From Bacteroidia bacterium (GTDB taxonomy: Bacteria > Bacteroidota > Bacteroidia > B-17B0 > Aurantibacillaceae), in assembly GCA_022841465.1 (NCBI GenBank), contig JALHRL010000015.1:1-64000 (forward strand): a DNA stretch of 64,000 bases. The letters run 5' to 3'. Positions 53,678 through 62,104 of the stretch are shown here, piece by piece. Position 1 is the first letter of the stretch; each line of letters starts with the position of its first letter. The position numbers and the translations under genes were made by a program. Under the pieces are notes generated by a model. It did no database searches. It saw only the letters and a program-made list of their open reading frames with translations, and was not told the DNA's origin.

Positions 53678-55405
53678 ATGATTAAGTATTTGTTTTATCA
53701 GAAAAATCCTGCATCTCATTATGTGTACATTGATATGGAATTTGAGGTGGCAAGCGATGATAATATTCAAATTCAATTACCTTCATGGCGACCCGGCCGT
53801 TATGAATTGGGAAATTTTGCTAAGAATATTAAAAAACTGGAAGCTTTTGGTAAGGATGGAAAGTCTTTAAGTATTAGAAAACTCACTAAAGATTTGTGGG
53901 AAATAGATTGTGTTAATACCGAAAATGTAAAAATTACGTATAGCTATTACGCAGCAGAACTAAATGCCGGTGCCTGTTATGCTGATACAGAGCAGCTTTA
54001 CATAAATCCTATTCATTGTTGCTTTAGTGTAATAGGTAAGGAAAATAAGGAGCATCAAATTACCTTAAACATTCCTACCGAATATAAAATAGCCACTTCG
54101 TTGGATAAAAAAGGGAATGTGCTAATTGCAAAAAATTTTGAAGAGCTAGTTGATTCTCCTTTCATCGCCTCTGCTAGTATTCTTACAGATACGTATGAGG
54201 AGTACAGCACAAAATTTTATTTACATTTTGTAGGGAATTGTAAACCCGATTTTAATGAAATTAAAGCAGATTTTAAAAAGTTTACGGCATACCTGTATAA
54301 TTTTTGGGGCGATTTTCCTTTTCCTGAATATCATTTTTTGTTTCAAATTACTCCGCAAAAATTTTATCATGGAGTAGAGCACTTAAAAAATACAGTTATT
54401 GCATTAGGCCCGGGTTACGCATTGCACGATAAAAATGTTTACGAAGATTTATTAGGCGTTAGCTGTCACGAATTATTTCATGCCTGGAATATTAAAACAA
54501 TTAGGCCAAAAGAAATGCTTCCTTATAATTATACAAAGGAAAATTACGCCAACACAGGCTTTGTTTACGAAGGTTTTACAACTTATTATGGCGATAAACA
54601 TTTGTTGTGCAGTAACGTTTTTTCTACCGAACAGTATTTAATTACTTTAGAGGAAAGATTAGATAAACATTTTCATAATTACGGTAGATATAATTTAAGT
54701 GTGGCCGATAGCAGTTGGGATACTTGGTTAGATGGGTATATGCCCGGAGCTCCTTACCGAAAAACAAATATTTATGATGAAGGCAGCTTAATTGCTTTTA
54801 TGTTGGATATAAAAATGATGCAAGCTACCGCAAATAAAAAATCATTAAAAGATGTTTGCAGAAAGTTGTATAATGATTTTGGTAAAAAGCGAAAAGGATA
54901 TTCTTTTCAGGATATTGTAAATTTAGTAAATGAAATTTCTGAAAAAGAATTGACTGCTTTTTTTGAAAAATATGTTTTAAATGCCGCTGATTTTGAAGAA
55001 GAACTAGCGCCTTGTTTTAATTACATTGGTTGGAATTTAGAAAAAATAGAGAGTTTATTAATGAACGAGAATAAATTTGGCTTTAAAACAATAGATAACG
55101 GACAGTTTGCTAAAGTTGCATTAGTTGCCCCCTATTCACCTGCCTGGAAATGTGGTATTTTTAATAACGATGATATAATTGGTGTAAACGGAACAATAGT
55201 AAGAAACAATTTAAGCCAATTGTTAAATTATTATGTTAACGAACCCGTTATTTCTTTGCAAGTTGTGTCAAATGACAAAATTAAAACACTTGAATTGCAG
55301 CAAGATAATTATGAAAAAACTTGGTTTTTTAAATCAAAGATTAAGCCCATTGAAATGCAGACTGAATTACAAAAACAGGCATTAAAAACTTGGTTAACTA
55401 ATTAG
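53678..55405 (+). CDS. M61-family metallopeptidase with PDZ domain
   Basis: The start is ATG 53678 (MIKYLFY); a TTG at 53672 is possible but unnecessary. The 575-residue protein has an N-terminal beta domain, the zinc-binding CHELFHAWN motif (HELFH at about 264-268) with the third ligand in YEGFTTYYG (Glu about 298), and a C-terminal PDZ-like domain (about 470-540; VALVAPYSPAWKCGIFNNDDIIGVNG). M61 enzymes are glycyl aminopeptidases. No signal peptide is seen, so a cytoplasmic location is likely. No partner is in the neighbourhood. Confidence 0.92.
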   Translation: MIKYLFYQKNPASHYVYIDMEFEVASDDNIQIQLPSWRPGRYELGNFAKNIKKLEAFGKDGKSLSIRKLTKDLWEIDCVNTENVKITYSYYAAELNAGACYADTEQLYINPIHCCFSVIGKENKEHQITLNIPTEYKIATSLDKKGNVLIAKNFEELVDSPFIASASILTDTYEEYSTKFYLHFVGNCKPDFNEIKADFKKFTAYLYNFWGDFPFPEYHFLFQITPQKFYHGVEHLKNTVIALGPGYALHDKNVYEDLLGVSCHELFHAWNIKTIRPKEMLPYNYTKENYANTGFVYEGFTTYYGDKHLLCSNVFSTEQYLITLEERLDKHFHNYGRYNLSVADSSWDTWLDGYMPGAPYRKTNIYDEGSLIAFMLDIKMMQATANKKSLKDVCRKLYNDFGKKRKGYSFQDIVNLVNEISEKELTAFFEKYVLNAADFEEELAPCFNYIGWNLEKIESLLMNENKFGFKTIDNGQFAKVALVAPYSPAWKCGIFNNDDIIGVNGTIVRNNLSQLLNYYVNEPVISLQVVSNDKIKTLELQQDNYEKTWFFKSKIKPIEMQTELQKQALKTWLTN

Positions 55406-55499
55406 TTTAGATAACTTGTTGAAAACTTGACATTGGCCTAAATTAACAAGTGTTAAAAAATGTTTTCTTTGTATTATATAAACTTTAAAACTTTAAAAA

Positions 55500-55970
55500 A
55501 TGGAAGAAACAACACAAACGAACACAGGTACGGCAGCAGCTCCGGCAAGACCTACCTTTTTAACCGTACTTTGTATTTTGTCATTTATAGCGGCAGGTTT
55601 TGCTGTAATTGGTTACGTATTTGTATTAACGGCAATGGGAGCAGCTACCGCAATAGCTTCTAATATGGAAGGTATGTCGGGCGAGGCAGGAGAAGCAAGC
55701 GCTGCAATTTCAGCTGCAATGGAACATGCCGGACCAGGTGTAGGCTTAACTTGGGCTTATATTATTATTGGTTTTGTAACTGTTTTAGTTTCATTATTTG
55801 GTGTAATTAAAATGTGGAAATTACAAAAGCAAGGATTTTTCTTATATGTTGGAGCAAATGTTGTTTCAATAATTATGTCAATCGTATACAGTGGATTTGG
55901 CGTAATGGGATTAATTTTCCCTGTATTATTTATTGTATTATACGGCTTAAATCTTAAACATTTAAAATAA
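55500..55970 (+). CDS. Small four-helix membrane protein, paralogue of the gene at 56823-57356
   Basis: The 156-residue protein has a hydrophilic N-terminus (Thr/Ala-rich), then four hydrophobic helices. Helix 1 (PTFLTVLCILSFIAAGF) and the end (VLYGLNLKHLK) closely match the protein encoded at 56823. Between helices 1 and 2 there is an Ala/Glu/Gly-rich loop (GMSGEAGEASAAISAA). I do not recognise a family. A terminator follows. Confidence 0.75.
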   Translation: MEETTQTNTGTAAAPARPTFLTVLCILSFIAAGFAVIGYVFVLTAMGAATAIASNMEGMSGEAGEASAAISAAMEHAGPGVGLTWAYIIIGFVTVLVSLFGVIKMWKLQKQGFFLYVGANVVSIIMSIVYSGFGVMGLIFPVLFIVLYGLNLKHLK

Positions 55971-55985
55971 TTAGAACGAAACATT

Positions 55986-56015
55986 AAAAACCCTTTCGTA
56001 ACTGAAAGGGTTTTT
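55986..56015 (+). terminator. Rho-independent terminator
   Basis: A perfect 12-bp hairpin has arms AAAAACCCTTTC (55986-55997) and GAAAGGGTTTTT (56004-56015), a 6-base loop and a following T. It separates the first membrane-protein gene from the DUF4190-like gene, whose ATG is only 17 bases later. Confidence 0.85.
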
Positions 56016-56032
56016 TACTTAAAAAAACAAAT

Positions 56033-56428
56033 ATGGAACAAACATCAAATCAAAACACAAATTCAACTGCCGGAAAAGGAATGGGCTTAGCCGGTTTAAT
56101 TGTTGGTATAGTAGCCGTTTTATTTTCTTTTATTCCTTGTTTAGGAATGTACGCCATTATACCGGCGGTTGTAGGTATTATTTTAAGTGCAATTTCAATG
56201 TCACAGGCAGGTAAAGCCGGCGCACCAAAAGGTATGGCAATTGGTGGATTAATTTGTTCGGTTATTGCCGTTCTTGTTGCATTGTATTGGGTATATGTTA
56301 CCATGTTTGTAGCAAACGAAGCAGGTAATGCAATTTTAAATGAAATAGAAAAATCGGGTGCATTAGATTCATTAAATAAGGCACTTGATCAAATTAAAGA
56401 GATTACTGATACAATGAATACTCAATAA
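56033..56428 (+). CDS. DUF4190-like small membrane protein
   Basis: The 131-residue protein has two main hydrophobic stretches in the GLAGLIVGIVAVLFSFIPCLG to AVVGIILSAISMSQAG and AIGGLICSVIAVLVALYWV regions, with the lysine-glycine GKAGAPKGMAIGG loop typical of DUF4190. The N-terminus is Asn/Thr-rich. The function is unknown. It is 4 bases before the DUF2752 gene. The preceding terminator implies a separate or read-through promoter. Confidence 0.8.
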   Translation: MEQTSNQNTNSTAGKGMGLAGLIVGIVAVLFSFIPCLGMYAIIPAVVGIILSAISMSQAGKAGAPKGMAIGGLICSVIAVLVALYWVYVTMFVANEAGNAILNEIEKSGALDSLNKALDQIKEITDTMNTQ

Positions 56429-56432
56429 TTAT

Positions 56433-56819
56433 ATGCGTAATTTTAACGCGTATTTTATTATTAATTTATTTTTTTTAATGTTAATAGGAGTAAGCTTGGC
56501 TTATTCCTATTTTTTTTATCCCAATAATCACCCTGTTAATTGCCCTATTAAAGAAATTACCGGAAAAAATTGCGCAAGTTGTGGATTTTCCAGAGCTTTT
56601 TCTTCGTACACTCATTTTCAGTTTAGAGAAGGTTTAAGCTTTAATAAAAATTCGTTATTGGTATTTTTGTTTTTTAATTTACAGTTTTTGTATAGAGGAA
56701 TTGTAGTTGTTTTAATAACGGTTTTTAGGAAAGAAATTACATCATCGGTAATAAAATGGGATATTGTGCTAAGTATTCTAACTTTTTTATTTGCATTTTT
56801 GCCTATGCTAATTAATTAA
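56433..56819 (+). CDS. DUF2752 membrane protein
   Basis: The 128-residue protein has three hydrophobic helices and the DUF2752 signature CPIKEITGKNCASCGFSRAF: a CX(9)CxxCG(F)xRA-type motif in the loop after the first helix. Three Cys residues could bind metal. The family has no assigned function. It lies between the DUF4190 and paralogue genes with 4- and 3-base gaps. Confidence 0.9.
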   Translation: MRNFNAYFIINLFFLMLIGVSLAYSYFFYPNNHPVNCPIKEITGKNCASCGFSRAFSSYTHFQFREGLSFNKNSLLVFLFFNLQFLYRGIVVVLITVFRKEITSSVIKWDIVLSILTFLFAFLPMLIN

Positions 56820-56822
56820 ATT

Positions 56823-57356
56823 ATGGAAATTCAAAACGAGAATATAGAATTTAATGAGCAAGCAATGGCTCCAAAAAAACCACAGTTTTTAGTTATACTT
56901 TGTATACTGTCTTTTATTTGTGCTGGTTTTGTATTTATTTCAACTATTTATGGTGTTATTATGAATACACCGGAGAAACAAATGGAGAATATTGAGAGAA
57001 TGCGAGAGTTTAGTCCTGCCGGAGCCGATCAATTAGAGCAAGCTTTAATTGAACAGCAAAACAGTGTAATGGGGCAAATACAGCCTTATTTAAGTATATT
57101 ATTTGTTTTAATTAGTTTTTTGGGTGTGCTGCAAATGTACCATCTAAAAAAAACGGGCTTTTATATTTACACTTTTGCAGAATTATTTCCTTTAGTATTT
57201 ATGTTTTTTAGCAGTAAAGAAACGGTTGGAATTTTAAAAATTAGTATGGGTGAAGAATCGGGCGAAATGGCTGCTTATTTGGGTATGGCCGTAGTATTGG
57301 TGTTTGATTTAGCATTTGTTGTAATGTATGCTTTAAATTTAAAGCATATGAAATAG
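56823..57356 (+). CDS. Small four-helix membrane protein, paralogue of the gene at 55500-55970
   Basis: The 177-residue protein shares with the 55500 gene product the N-terminal KKPQFLVILCILSFICAGFVF helix pattern and the end VVMYALNLKHMK. The linker between helices 1 and 2 is longer and charged (EKQMENIERMREFS). Four helices are predicted. I do not recognise a family. It probably arose by duplication with insertion of two other small membrane genes between the copies. Confidence 0.75.
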   Translation: MEIQNENIEFNEQAMAPKKPQFLVILCILSFICAGFVFISTIYGVIMNTPEKQMENIERMREFSPAGADQLEQALIEQQNSVMGQIQPYLSILFVLISFLGVLQMYHLKKTGFYIYTFAELFPLVFMFFSSKETVGILKISMGEESGEMAAYLGMAVVLVFDLAFVVMYALNLKHMK

Positions 57357-57427
57357 ACTGTTTACTTTGAAAACAAATGCAAATAATTAACGTGTTGTTG
57401 CACACAGTAATTTATAGTATATAAAAT

Positions 57428-57892
57428 CTAATTTTCTTTGTAAACAAAATTATTAGTTAATAAAACTCTTTCTGATTTTAAATCAAATAATTCTATTTTA
57501 ATTTCTTTTAAATCAGTGGTTCCATCTACTTCTATTTGTTCTTTATAACTTGGCGTTTTTTTAGCCGGTTTACTTTCTGTGTTTGCTTCTGTAAAAATTA
57601 ACCGGTATTTCATGCCGGGTGTATGGATTAGTTTAAAAACATTTTCTTGATTGGTTTTTTGAAAAGTGGCATTGTAAATATGTAATGCAATAGAAGGCTT
57701 TTTGTTATCGGAAATTTTATAATAAAACAAATCTGTTTTGTTTTTAGTAACTAAAGAATCTTTCCCTTCTCCAATTTTAAAAAAATAAATTTGATCTTGT
57801 GTACGTATTTTAACCTTAGTGTTTTCTTGAGAAAGCAAAACAGAGTGGGCGAGAAGCAATAAAAGAAAAATAAAAAAATTATTCTTTTTCAA
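57428..57892 (-). CDS. Hypothetical exported protein downstream of tatA
   Basis: The 154-residue protein has a signal peptide (about 1-21, ending SVLLSQ) and a beta-rich mature part with no family I recognise (TKVKIRTQDQIYFFKIGEG, then YRLIFTEANTESKPAKK). It overlaps tatA by 14 bases, so it is co-transcribed with it. Its codon use and AT content match its neighbours. No terminator is seen after the stop. Confidence 0.7.
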   Translation of the reverse strand: MKKNNFFIFLLLLLAHSVLLSQENTKVKIRTQDQIYFFKIGEGKDSLVTKNKTDLFYYKISDNKKPSIALHIYNATFQKTNQENVFKLIHTPGMKYRLIFTEANTESKPAKKTPSYKEQIEVDGTTDLKEIKIELFDLKSERVLLTNNFVYKEN

Positions 57893-58136
57893 TATCTATT
57901 TCTTTTTTAATAACCTGAATTTGTTCTTCTACTTCGTTTGCCAAACCGCCGGTACTTTTGGCAATATCTTTCTGAATTTCGTTAGTAGCATTTTTAAATT
58001 CTCTTATTCCTTTACCTAAAGTTCTGGCAATATTCGGAATTCCTTTTCCGCCAAACATTAAAAGTATTACAAATAAAATTAAAATTACCTCGCCGCCGCC
58101 AAGGTTTAAGAATAATATGTACTTAAAGTTGATCAT
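57879..58136 (-). CDS. tatA: Twin-arginine translocase subunit TatA
   Basis: The 85-residue protein has one N-terminal membrane helix (about 12-29, LGGGEVILILFVILLMFGG), an amphipathic helix beginning GIPNIARTLGKGIREFKNAT, and a charged C-terminal tail. This is the TatA/TatE pattern: with TatC it forms the pore for folded, often cofactor-bearing proteins. tatC is not in the window. It overlaps the small membrane gene upstream by one base (TAATG). Confidence 0.93.
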   Translation of the reverse strand: MINFKYILFLNLGGGEVILILFVILLMFGGKGIPNIARTLGKGIREFKNATNEIQKDIAKSTGGLANEVEEQIQVIKKEIDIEKE

Positions 58137-58243
58137 TAATTTTTGTTACGCATAAATTTTATTAAGGTATATGCACCCAAGCTAAATACAATTGCAATAA
58201 AAACTACAATAAAGATATCCGATAAATCAAGGCCTTGTTGCAT
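58136..58243 (-). CDS. 35-residue single-helix membrane protein upstream of tatA
   Basis: A 35-codon ORF reads MQQGLDLSDIFIVVF, then IAIVFSLGAYTLIKFMRNKN: a short polar N-terminus, one hydrophobic helix (about 10-28), and a positively charged C-terminus, in agreement with the positive-inside rule if the N-terminus is outside. The stop overlaps the tatA ATG (TAATG), and a perfect TAnnTTTG element lies 3 bases before its ATG. The candidate CcmA ATPase gene ends 41 bases upstream. I do not recognise the family; a CcmD-like or Tat accessory peptide is a guess. Confidence 0.65.
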   Translation of the reverse strand: MQQGLDLSDIFIVVFIAIVFSLGAYTLIKFMRNKN

Positions 58244-58246
58244 ATG

Positions 58247-58254
58247 CAAAGTTA
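58247..58254 (-). promoter_or_regulatory. -7 box upstream of the small membrane protein and tatA
   Basis: On the minus strand this reads TAACTTTG, a perfect TAnnTTTG element ending 3 bases before the ATG at 58243. No good TTTG lies 19-21 bases further upstream. The identical octamer precedes ccmB. Confidence 0.45.
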
Positions 58255-58284
58255 TTGAATTAGTTTTAGTATACTAGTTAAAAA

Positions 58285-58917
58285 TCATTTAAAATCTATC
58301 ATATTTACTTGTTTTTGGCAATAATCATACTCCTCTTTAATAGCATTAGAACAAACTACAATGGTTTTAGCGGATGCATGCTTGTTAATCATTTCTTTGT
58401 ACCAATTAATTGCATGAACATCTAAGTTAGATACAGGCTCATCTAACAACAATATAGGAGCGTTTGATAAAATAGCAATTCCTAATTTTGCCCTTTGTTT
58501 CATGCCACTTGAAAAATGTTTAATGGGCTTTTTGCTTACCTGCTTTAGTTCTAATATTTCTATAATATCTTCGGTAGTATAATTATTTAAAAAAGGTTTA
58601 AATACGGCAATGTGATTTAGTTGTTCATTTAAATTAAAATCTTCATTTAATTGTAAATAGGGTGAAGCAAAAGAAATGTATTCGTTTACAGCATCAATTT
58701 CTATTTTATTGGTGTTGTTAGAAAAAACAACTTCCCCTTTTTCTGTAATTAAATATCCGGCAATTGTTTGCAGGAGGGTAGATTTTCCTGAACCATTTCC
58801 TCCAAGAATAACCAATTTATCTCCGGGATAAATTAATAAATTCAGGTTCTTAAATATCCATTCTTTATTAAATTTTTTGGAAACATTTTTTAACTCTATG
58901 GAAATTAAATTCTCCAC
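58285..58917 (-). CDS. ccmA: ABC-type ATP-binding protein, probable heme exporter subunit CcmA
   Basis: The 210-residue ATPase has Walker A GGNGSGKST (39-47), a short signature SSGMKQRAKLG, Walker B ILLLDEPVSNLD and no membrane domain. Its compact length of about 210 residues and the SGMKQR signature resemble CcmA, the ATPase partner of CcmB and CcmC. The ccmB-C-D-E-F cluster at 34291-38795 lacks a ccmA, so this is the obvious candidate, but generic ABC ATPases share these motifs. It lies 2 bases after lpxA and is part of the lpxC-lpxA run. Confidence 0.7.
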   Translation of the reverse strand: MENLISIELKNVSKKFNKEWIFKNLNLLIYPGDKLVILGGNGSGKSTLLQTIAGYLITEKGEVVFSNNTNKIEIDAVNEYISFASPYLQLNEDFNLNEQLNHIAVFKPFLNNYTTEDIIEILELKQVSKKPIKHFSSGMKQRAKLGIAILSNAPILLLDEPVSNLDVHAINWYKEMINKHASAKTIVVCSNAIKEEYDYCQKQVNMIDFK

Positions 58918-58919
58918 AA

Positions 58920-59693
58920 TTAAATTCCTTTAATAATTCCGTCTTTTTGATTTCGAATAAAATCAAGAATTAATTTTTTTTCTTCAGAATCAGGGATTTC
59001 GGTATCTACAATTTCAAGTGCGTTACTTAAGTTATGGCCTCTAACAAAAATAATTCGGTAAATATCTTCAACGTTTTTAATAAATTCCTTGCTATAACCT
59101 CTTCTTGCTAAACCTACTGTGTTAACGCCAATAAATTGAAGCGGTTCTCGGGCAACTCTAATAAAAGGAGGAATACTTTTTCTAACCAAGGATGCACCTG
59201 CTACAAATGAGTGCGCGCCAATATTTACAAATTGTTGCGCGGCAACTATCCCTTCAATAATTACAAAATCTTCAACAGTAATGTGTCCGGCTAAATTTCC
59301 GTTATTGGCAATAATAATATTGTTTCCTAAAATACAATCGTGTCCTAAATGCGTATATGCCATCAGCAAACAGTTGTTGCCAATTTTAGTTGTCATTCTA
59401 TCTGCGGTTCCTCTGTTAATGGTAACAAATTCTCTAATGGTATTATTATCTCCAATTTCAGCTAAGCTATCTTCGCCTTTAAATTTTAAATCTTGAGGAA
59501 TTGCACCTATAACTGCACCCGGAAAAATTTTGTTGTTTTTTCCAATGCGCGATTTATCCATTATAACTGCATTAGAACCAATCCAGCAATTATCACCAAT
59601 TTCTACATCGCCATATATCATGGCAAAGGGTTCAATGGTAACATTATTGCCAATTTTTGCTTTAGGATGAACGTATGCGAGATTAGATATCAT
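58920..59693 (-). CDS. lpxA: UDP-N-acetylglucosamine acyltransferase
   Basis: The 257-residue protein is built of left-handed beta-helix hexapeptide repeats (about 1-185; AKIGNNVTIEPFAMIYGDV) with a C-terminal alpha-helical domain. The catalytic His lies in AYTHLGHDC (His 118). It transfers a hydroxyacyl chain to UDP-GlcNAc, the first step of lipid A synthesis. It is 3 bases downstream of the lpxC/fabZ fusion, so the first two lipid A enzymes are made from one message. Confidence 0.96.
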   Translation of the reverse strand: MISNLAYVHPKAKIGNNVTIEPFAMIYGDVEIGDNCWIGSNAVIMDKSRIGKNNKIFPGAVIGAIPQDLKFKGEDSLAEIGDNNTIREFVTINRGTADRMTTKIGNNCLLMAYTHLGHDCILGNNIIIANNGNLAGHITVEDFVIIEGIVAAQQFVNIGAHSFVAGASLVRKSIPPFIRVAREPLQFIGVNTVGLARRGYSKEFIKNVEDIYRIIFVRGHNLSNALEIVDTEIPDSEEKKLILDFIRNQKDGIIKGI

Positions 59694-59696
59694 ATG

Positions 59697-61130
59697 TTAG
59701 GCTTCTACGCTTTGTTTAACTTCTTTATTTTTTACTTTAGAAAGAAGCGCCATCATTTCTGCTTCCATAACTTGTTTTTCTCTTACAAATGCTTCGCCGC
59801 GCATATGAACAATGCCTCTTCTTATTGGAGAAATTAAATGCAATTTAAATACAATGGTATCTCCGGGTAAAACCTGATTTTTAAATTTTACTTTATCAAT
59901 ACTCATAAAGTAAGTCAAGTAATTTTCCGGGTCGGGTACTTTACTTAAAGCAAAAATACCACCTACTTGTGCCATAGCCTCTATTTGAATTACACCCGGA
60001 AATACGGGAGCTTCCGGAAAATGTCCTCTAAAGAAATCTTCATTCATACTCACATTCTTTACGCCCACAATTCCTTCATCGGTAATTTCCATTACTTTAT
60101 CAACAAATAAAAAAGGCTGACGATGTGGTAATATTTTTTGAATTTGATTAATATCGTAAAGTGCTTGTTTATTTAAATCGTAAGGCTCGTGAATGTTTTT
60201 CTTTTTGCGCATGGCATCGTCTCTTATCATTTGCTTTATTTTTTTTGCAAACGAAACGTTACCGGCGTGTCCGGGACGAGCAGCAAGCACATGTATTTTC
60301 ATTGGTTTACCAACTAAAGCTAAATCGCCAATTATATCCAGTAGTTTATGACGGGCAGGTTCGTTATAAAAATGCAATTTGGTATTGTTTAAAACACCTC
60401 TGCCTTTTACTTCAACGGTTTCTTTATTAAAAACAGTTCTTAAATAATCTAACTTTTCTTTTGGTACTTCTTTATCAACTAAAACAATTGCATTTTCTAA
60501 TGCGCCACCTTTAATTAAATTATGTTGTAACAACATTTCCAATTCGTGTAAAAACACAAATGTTCTGCACTTTGAAATTTCTTCTTTAAACTCTTCTATT
60601 CTGTAAATACTGGCATGTTGTGTACCTAAAATATCACTATTGTAATCAACCATTACAGTTGTTCTGTAGGTATCTTGAGGCACGGCCAGCATTTCAACCT
60701 TTTTTACCGGATCTTCGTAAGTAATATTTTCTGTAAGCACAAAGTAATCGCGTTCTGCATTTTGTTCTACAATTTCAGCAGCTTCTAATGCTTCAATAAA
60801 TTTAAATGAGCTGCCATCCATAATTGGCATTTCAGGTGCCGAAACTTGTATCAAGCAATTATCAATTCCTAAGCCTACTAAAGCAGCTAATACATGTTCG
60901 GTAGTATAAACACGCGCGCCGTTTTTTTCTAAAGTGGTACCACGTGAGGTATCTACCACTAAATCGGCATCTGCTTCAATAATGGGTTGTTCGGGTAAAT
61001 CTACACGTTGAAATTTATACCAATGATTTTCCGGTGCCGGATTAAAAGTTAATGTTACCGGCTTGCCCGTATGCAAACCAACACCGCTTAAAGAAACGGC
61101 TTTTTTAATGGTTCTTTGCTTATCACTCAT
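59697..61130 (-). CDS. lpxC/fabZ: Bifunctional LpxC deacetylase / FabZ dehydratase
   Basis: The 477-residue fusion starts with LpxC (about 1-305): SGVGLHTGKPVTLTFNPA, the zinc-ligand segments TTEHVLAALVG and ARHKLLDIIGDLAL, and the AARPGHAGN motif near its end. FabZ follows (about 325-465) with ILPHRQPFLFVDK (catalytic His) and GHFPEAPVFPG. LpxC commits lipid A synthesis; FabZ makes unsaturated acyl-ACP for fatty acids. The fusion is characteristic of Bacteroidota. TAGCTTTA at 61140-61147 (minus) lies 9 bases before the ATG and resembles the -7 box. Confidence 0.97.
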   Translation of the reverse strand: MSDKQRTIKKAVSLSGVGLHTGKPVTLTFNPAPENHWYKFQRVDLPEQPIIEADADLVVDTSRGTTLEKNGARVYTTEHVLAALVGLGIDNCLIQVSAPEMPIMDGSSFKFIEALEAAEIVEQNAERDYFVLTENITYEDPVKKVEMLAVPQDTYRTTVMVDYNSDILGTQHASIYRIEEFKEEISKCRTFVFLHELEMLLQHNLIKGGALENAIVLVDKEVPKEKLDYLRTVFNKETVEVKGRGVLNNTKLHFYNEPARHKLLDIIGDLALVGKPMKIHVLAARPGHAGNVSFAKKIKQMIRDDAMRKKKNIHEPYDLNKQALYDINQIQKILPHRQPFLFVDKVMEITDEGIVGVKNVSMNEDFFRGHFPEAPVFPGVIQIEAMAQVGGIFALSKVPDPENYLTYFMSIDKVKFKNQVLPGDTIVFKLHLISPIRRGIVHMRGEAFVREKQVMEAEMMALLSKVKNKEVKQSVEA

Positions 61131-61240
61131 GATTTTTTGTAAAGCTAATGAATAGGGCTAATTTACTCATTTTTTTCACGAAAAACGCCATTTTTTAATT
61201 GAAAAATTAACCCTTTTTATAACAATGTTTTTAGTTGTAA

Positions 61241-62104
61241 TTAATACTCAAGATAAGACAAAAGCTTAGCTGATACAGCTTCATCTTGAATTATATCAGC
61301 AATATTATCTGCATTTAGAGTCGTTTTTTTTCTAGTATTTACAAGGTGTTTGGTTAGTTCATAACCAATGTATGGGTGTTTGTTAAGTACTTTAAAATCG
61401 GCCGTATTTACGTTTATTTTAGTGATTAATAACGGATTTACTTTGCATTGTTGTACTATTAATGCAAATAATTCATCTTGCATCCCATAAACTTCCTTTA
61501 ACTGTTCAATGTGTGTGAAGCCACCTAATAATGAACGGTATTTTAAAATGCGTTTGGCGTAAGCAGGACCAATACCTTTTAATGCAATTAAGGAAATGCT
61601 ATCGGCACTATTTAATTCAACAACATTTTGCGAAGCATTTTTTGTAGTTTTACTATTAGCTGCTAAAGCTTGGTTAGACGGGATGGAGTGTATGATAATA
61701 TATGGCTCTAACTTTTTATAAAAGTTTTCGGTAATGCCATAAATCTTTTTTACATCGTCTTTTTGTTTAAATTTAAATCCACTGTTTCTAAATTTTATAA
61801 ATGTTTTCGCAGTTTTTTCTTTAAAGCCTAACTTCATAAGTTCAACTTCTGTAACAGTGTTTGGGTCAAATGCAATCAATACTCCGGTATTAATTTTTGA
61901 CTTTTGTTTTTTTACACTTTGAAAAGAATCTATTAACTCTTCGTAAACCTGTATATTTTCAATTACAAGTTCATCAGGTTTTATAAAAGAAGGGTAGGTA
62001 ACTCTAATAATTAGAAGCAGCAAACTAATGCTGCACAAAACAAACAAACCATTGCGTTGTTGTTTATTAAACCCAAAATAATTATTTAAAAACTTACGAA
62101 ACAA
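61241..62104 (-). CDS. Helix-hairpin-helix (ComEA-type) membrane protein
   Basis: The 287-residue protein has one N-terminal membrane helix (about 18-38) and three to four helix-hairpin-helix units. The best is SISLIALKGIGPAYAKRILKYRSLLGG; another begins VNTADFKVLNKHPYIGYELTKHL. These are DNA-binding motifs as in ComEA, the DNA receptor of natural transformation; here they would be periplasmic. The start is TTG at 62104 (FRKFLNNYFGFNKQQRNG fits the family); the gene overlaps the permease by 11 bases. No other com gene is in the window. Confidence 0.85.
   Translation of the reverse strand: MFRKFLNNYFGFNKQQRNGLFVLCSISLLLLIIRVTYPSFIKPDELVIENIQVYEELIDSFQSVKKQKSKINTGVLIAFDPNTVTEVELMKLGFKEKTAKTFIKFRNSGFKFKQKDDVKKIYGITENFYKKLEPYIIIHSIPSNQALAANSKTTKNASQNVVELNSADSISLIALKGIGPAYAKRILKYRSLLGGFTHIEQLKEVYGMQDELFALIVQQCKVNPLLITKINVNTADFKVLNKHPYIGYELTKHLVNTRKKTTLNADNIADIIQDEAVSAKLLSYLEY

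Noticed and set aside
55460-55663. 67-codon frame overlapping the start of the 55500 membrane-protein gene
   Set aside because: It is out of frame with the supported gene and stops inside it. The 55500 frame gives a consistent four-helix protein with a paralogue.
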